From Ferruginibacter sp. (GTDB lineage Bacteria; Bacteroidota; Bacteroidia; Chitinophagales; Chitinophagaceae), in NCBI GenBank assembly GCA_016786725.1, contig JAEUVU010000004.1:239247-303246 (forward strand): a DNA stretch of 64,000 nucleotides. Direction: 5' to 3'. Both the position numbers and the translations under genes were made by a program. This document shows positions 62,469-64,000 of the stretch, one piece after another (the first letter of the stretch is position 1; every line of letters starts with the position of its first letter). A model generated the notes under the pieces. The model did not search any database. It saw only the letters and a list, made by a program, of their open reading frames with translations, and had not been told where the DNA came from.

Positions 62469-62503
62469 AAAAAAAGCATCCCGGTCTGAGTAAGGATGCT
62501 TTT
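62469..62503 (-). terminator. Terminator between lipoprotein genes
   Basis: On the minus strand AAAAGCATCC pairs with GGATGCTTTT and is followed by T. It ends the transcript of the gene at 62522-63082. Confidence 0.82.
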
Positions 62504-62521
62504 ACCAAAAGGATGACCTTT

Positions 62522-63082
62522 TTATTTTTTGTCCAAAGCTTTTTTTAATGTATCCAGGGCTTTTATTCCTTTATTCATAATCTCCTTGAGCGAATCGACA
62601 TTCATGTTCTTGAATTTTTCCATTTCTTCTTTCATATCACCCATTTGCTCGTCGGTTATACCTTCTTGTTTCATTTTCCTGTCACCCATGTTCATCATGG
62701 TAGTCATATCCATAGCCACCTTCCATTCCCCGCCTTCTTTTTTCAATACGAAATCAACAGCATCTCCGCTCTTTTTTTCTTTTACATTTATTGTAGCCCT
62801 GTCGCCATCAATTTTCGCCTCGCCCATTTCCATTTTGCTTTTGTCAAACTGTTCGTTGGTTTTATCCTCGGCCACATTGTCCATCATTTTCATACCCATT
62901 TCCATCAGGTCAAAAGTGGCTTTACTATCTGCCGTAGCGATCTTTCGGGCAGCAGCAATATCTTTTTTGGCCATGGCATCAAAAAAACTGGTAAGCACGG
63001 CTTTAGGATCGCCACCGCCGCTCTTACAACTGTTGATGTAAAGTGTTGAAAAGGCCAAAGCCATAACTAATAATTTTTTCAT
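62522..63082 (-). CDS. DUF4878-like lipoprotein
   Basis: A 186-residue lipoprotein from the ATG at 63082, with lipobox YINSC. The core starts with DPKAVLTSFFDAMAKKDIAAARKIAT, typical of the DUF4878/NTF2-like group, followed by strands (DGDRATINVKEKKSGDAVDFVLKKEGGEWKV). The C-terminal 50 residues are methionine-rich and helical (MKQEGITDEQMGDMKEEMEKFKNM), probably a coiled helix. Likely anchored at the periplasmic or outer face; role unknown. Confidence 0.8.
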   Translation of the reverse strand: MKKLLVMALAFSTLYINSCKSGGGDPKAVLTSFFDAMAKKDIAAARKIATADSKATFDLMEMGMKMMDNVAEDKTNEQFDKSKMEMGEAKIDGDRATINVKEKKSGDAVDFVLKKEGGEWKVAMDMTTMMNMGDRKMKQEGITDEQMGDMKEEMEKFKNMNVDSLKEIMNKGIKALDTLKKALDKK

Positions 63083-63178
63083 AAACATTTTTTAAGGTTA
63101 ATATACCGCCAGCCAGCGGTACAGGAATAAAATTAATTTTATTTTCTAAAACCCAATACTTTTTTCAGCAATAAGCTG

Positions 63179-63775
63179 CTATGGGGTTTTCTTTTTAATG
63201 TCCATCGAATCAACGATCTGTGCTCCTTTTTTGATAAGCATTTTCAATGTATCCTCGTTCATTTTCTGTATTTTCTCCAGTCCTTCTTCCAGGCCTCCGT
63301 CCCGGGCGCCCATATTCCCTTTCATGCTGTTGAACATTTCGTTACCAGGTTTTGAAAGCGGTATCTTCCAGGCATTGCCTTCTTTCACCAGTTCAAGTGT
63401 CCGTGTAATTACCTTCTTGCCGTCTTTGGCCGCAGTGTCTTTCACTACGATCTCGGCTTCAACAGTTGCATGATCACCATCTACTTTTTCATTTTTTAAG
63501 GTGTATTGAATGTTTTGCGATTCTTCTTTCATCTTCTCAATTAACCTGGCTTTTATTTTCTGTACATTTTCCGGGTCTTTAGCAGTAAGGAATTTTTCTG
63601 CAGCATCCAGCAGCGCTGCATCCGTACGGGTAATATGTTTTTTCATTCCTTCAATATTGCCATTCTTCATTTCAGCAAACATACTGTCCAGCACAACGGT
63701 TGGGGGAGTGGATGGTTCGTCTTTGCAGGCGGCAAAAGCAAAAAGTAAAAAGAATGCGATGATCAGTTTATTCAT
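63179..63775 (-). CDS. DUF4878-like lipoprotein, third paralogue
   Basis: A 198-residue lipoprotein from the ATG at 63775 (an upstream ATG is less likely), with lipobox FAFAAC. It has the same layout as the gene at 62522: helix (VVLDSMFAEMKNGNIEGMKKH), NTF2-like strands (HATVEAEIVVKDTA, ELVKEGNAWKIPL) and a charged helical C-terminus (GGLEEGLEKIQKMNEDTLKML). The reverse-strand upstream region has TAATTTTG at 63794-63801, a possible -7 box. Confidence 0.8.
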   Translation of the reverse strand: MNKLIIAFFLLFAFAACKDEPSTPPTVVLDSMFAEMKNGNIEGMKKHITRTDAALLDAAEKFLTAKDPENVQKIKARLIEKMKEESQNIQYTLKNEKVDGDHATVEAEIVVKDTAAKDGKKVITRTLELVKEGNAWKIPLSKPGNEMFNSMKGNMGARDGGLEEGLEKIQKMNEDTLKMLIKKGAQIVDSMDIKKKTP

Positions 63776-63860
63776 GATAAATTTATTTTGCCACAAAATT
63801 AATTTTATTTGGCGGCAAGCCATCATTTTTTATTACAGCCTGTAAGTTAATCTTTCAATT

Positions 63861-63902
63861 AAAAAGAGGCCGTCTCATTAATAAATGAGGCGGTTTTTTT
63901 TT
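63861..63902. terminator. Bidirectional hairpin terminator near the window end
   Basis: CCGTCTCATT pairs with AATGAGGCGG, flanked by A runs and T runs. The last 98 bases of the window show no gene. Confidence 0.75.
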
Positions 63903-64000
63903 GTCTTTTACTTTTAAGTTGTTTTTGGTATATTTTTTTCCGTTGGCAGGTTCGGACAGGGCGATTGGTTTTAAAACGGCCCCAAGCACCCATTTTAAGC

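Noticed and set aside
63903..64000. Possible start of an RNA gene at the window end
   Set aside because: No stem or tRNA-like pattern could be drawn in the last 98 bases.

Overview
The window is chromosomal DNA of a Bacteroidetes bacterium, most like the family Chitinophagaceae. The evidence is the Bacteroidetes promoter type (TTTG, about 20 bases, TAnnTTTG) in front of both tRNAs, several C-terminal type IX secretion (T9SS) sorting domains, a TonB receptor under a thiamine riboswitch, head-GIN (DUF2807) proteins, long IspH and lone GIY-YIG and four-helix-bundle genes. Genes are mostly housekeeping and single or in short operons. No phage, CRISPR array or complete insertion sequence was seen.

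Layout. 1-7.5 kb, minus strand: a cut-off GNAT/FemAB-like protein, an M1 peptidase fused to a probable outer-membrane barrel, a sugar-phosphate transferase, a Gfo/Idh/MocA oxidoreductase and accA. 7.6-9 kb: tRNA-Asp, a dead response-regulator fragment and two small secreted proteins. 9-16.8 kb: rhodanese lipoprotein, dapA, esterase, RNase Z, STAS protein, clpC and cmk. 17-27 kb: surface proteins, including a 1948-residue protein with ten SdrD-B-like repeats and two T9SS substrates. 27-36 kb: ispH, a GH13 enzyme, an HtrA protease, a LuxC-like acyl-CoA reductase divergent from a ferredoxin, ddl, a PASTA protein and a rhodanese. 36-41 kb: riboswitch-controlled TonB receptor, two DUF2807 paralogues, esterase lipoprotein. 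41.4-44.7 kb: initiator tRNA with a GIY-YIG cassette, era, a four-helix-bundle gene and der. 44.8-57 kb: four large T9SS-secreted proteins that share C-terminal modules. 57-64 kb, minus strand: ECF sigma with a small membrane partner, a class I isoprenoid-synthase-like gene coupled to a secreted DxDD protein, TauE/SafE, pyrophosphatase, crcB and three lipoproteins.

Two features go beyond ordinary annotation. First, many gene gaps hold degenerate tandem arrays with a 7-base (once 8-base) period. They start or stop within a few bases of start and stop codons. In several gaps they come as two inverted arms that share a unit sequence specific to that gap. Second, the initiator tRNA is followed by a GIY-YIG gene and then a 31-base perfect copy of the tRNA 3' end, a layout that looks like a very small tRNA-targeting element.

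Starts were often moved inward from the longest reading frame to fit signal peptides, lipoboxes, 4-base ATGA overlaps or family N-termini; each case is stated.
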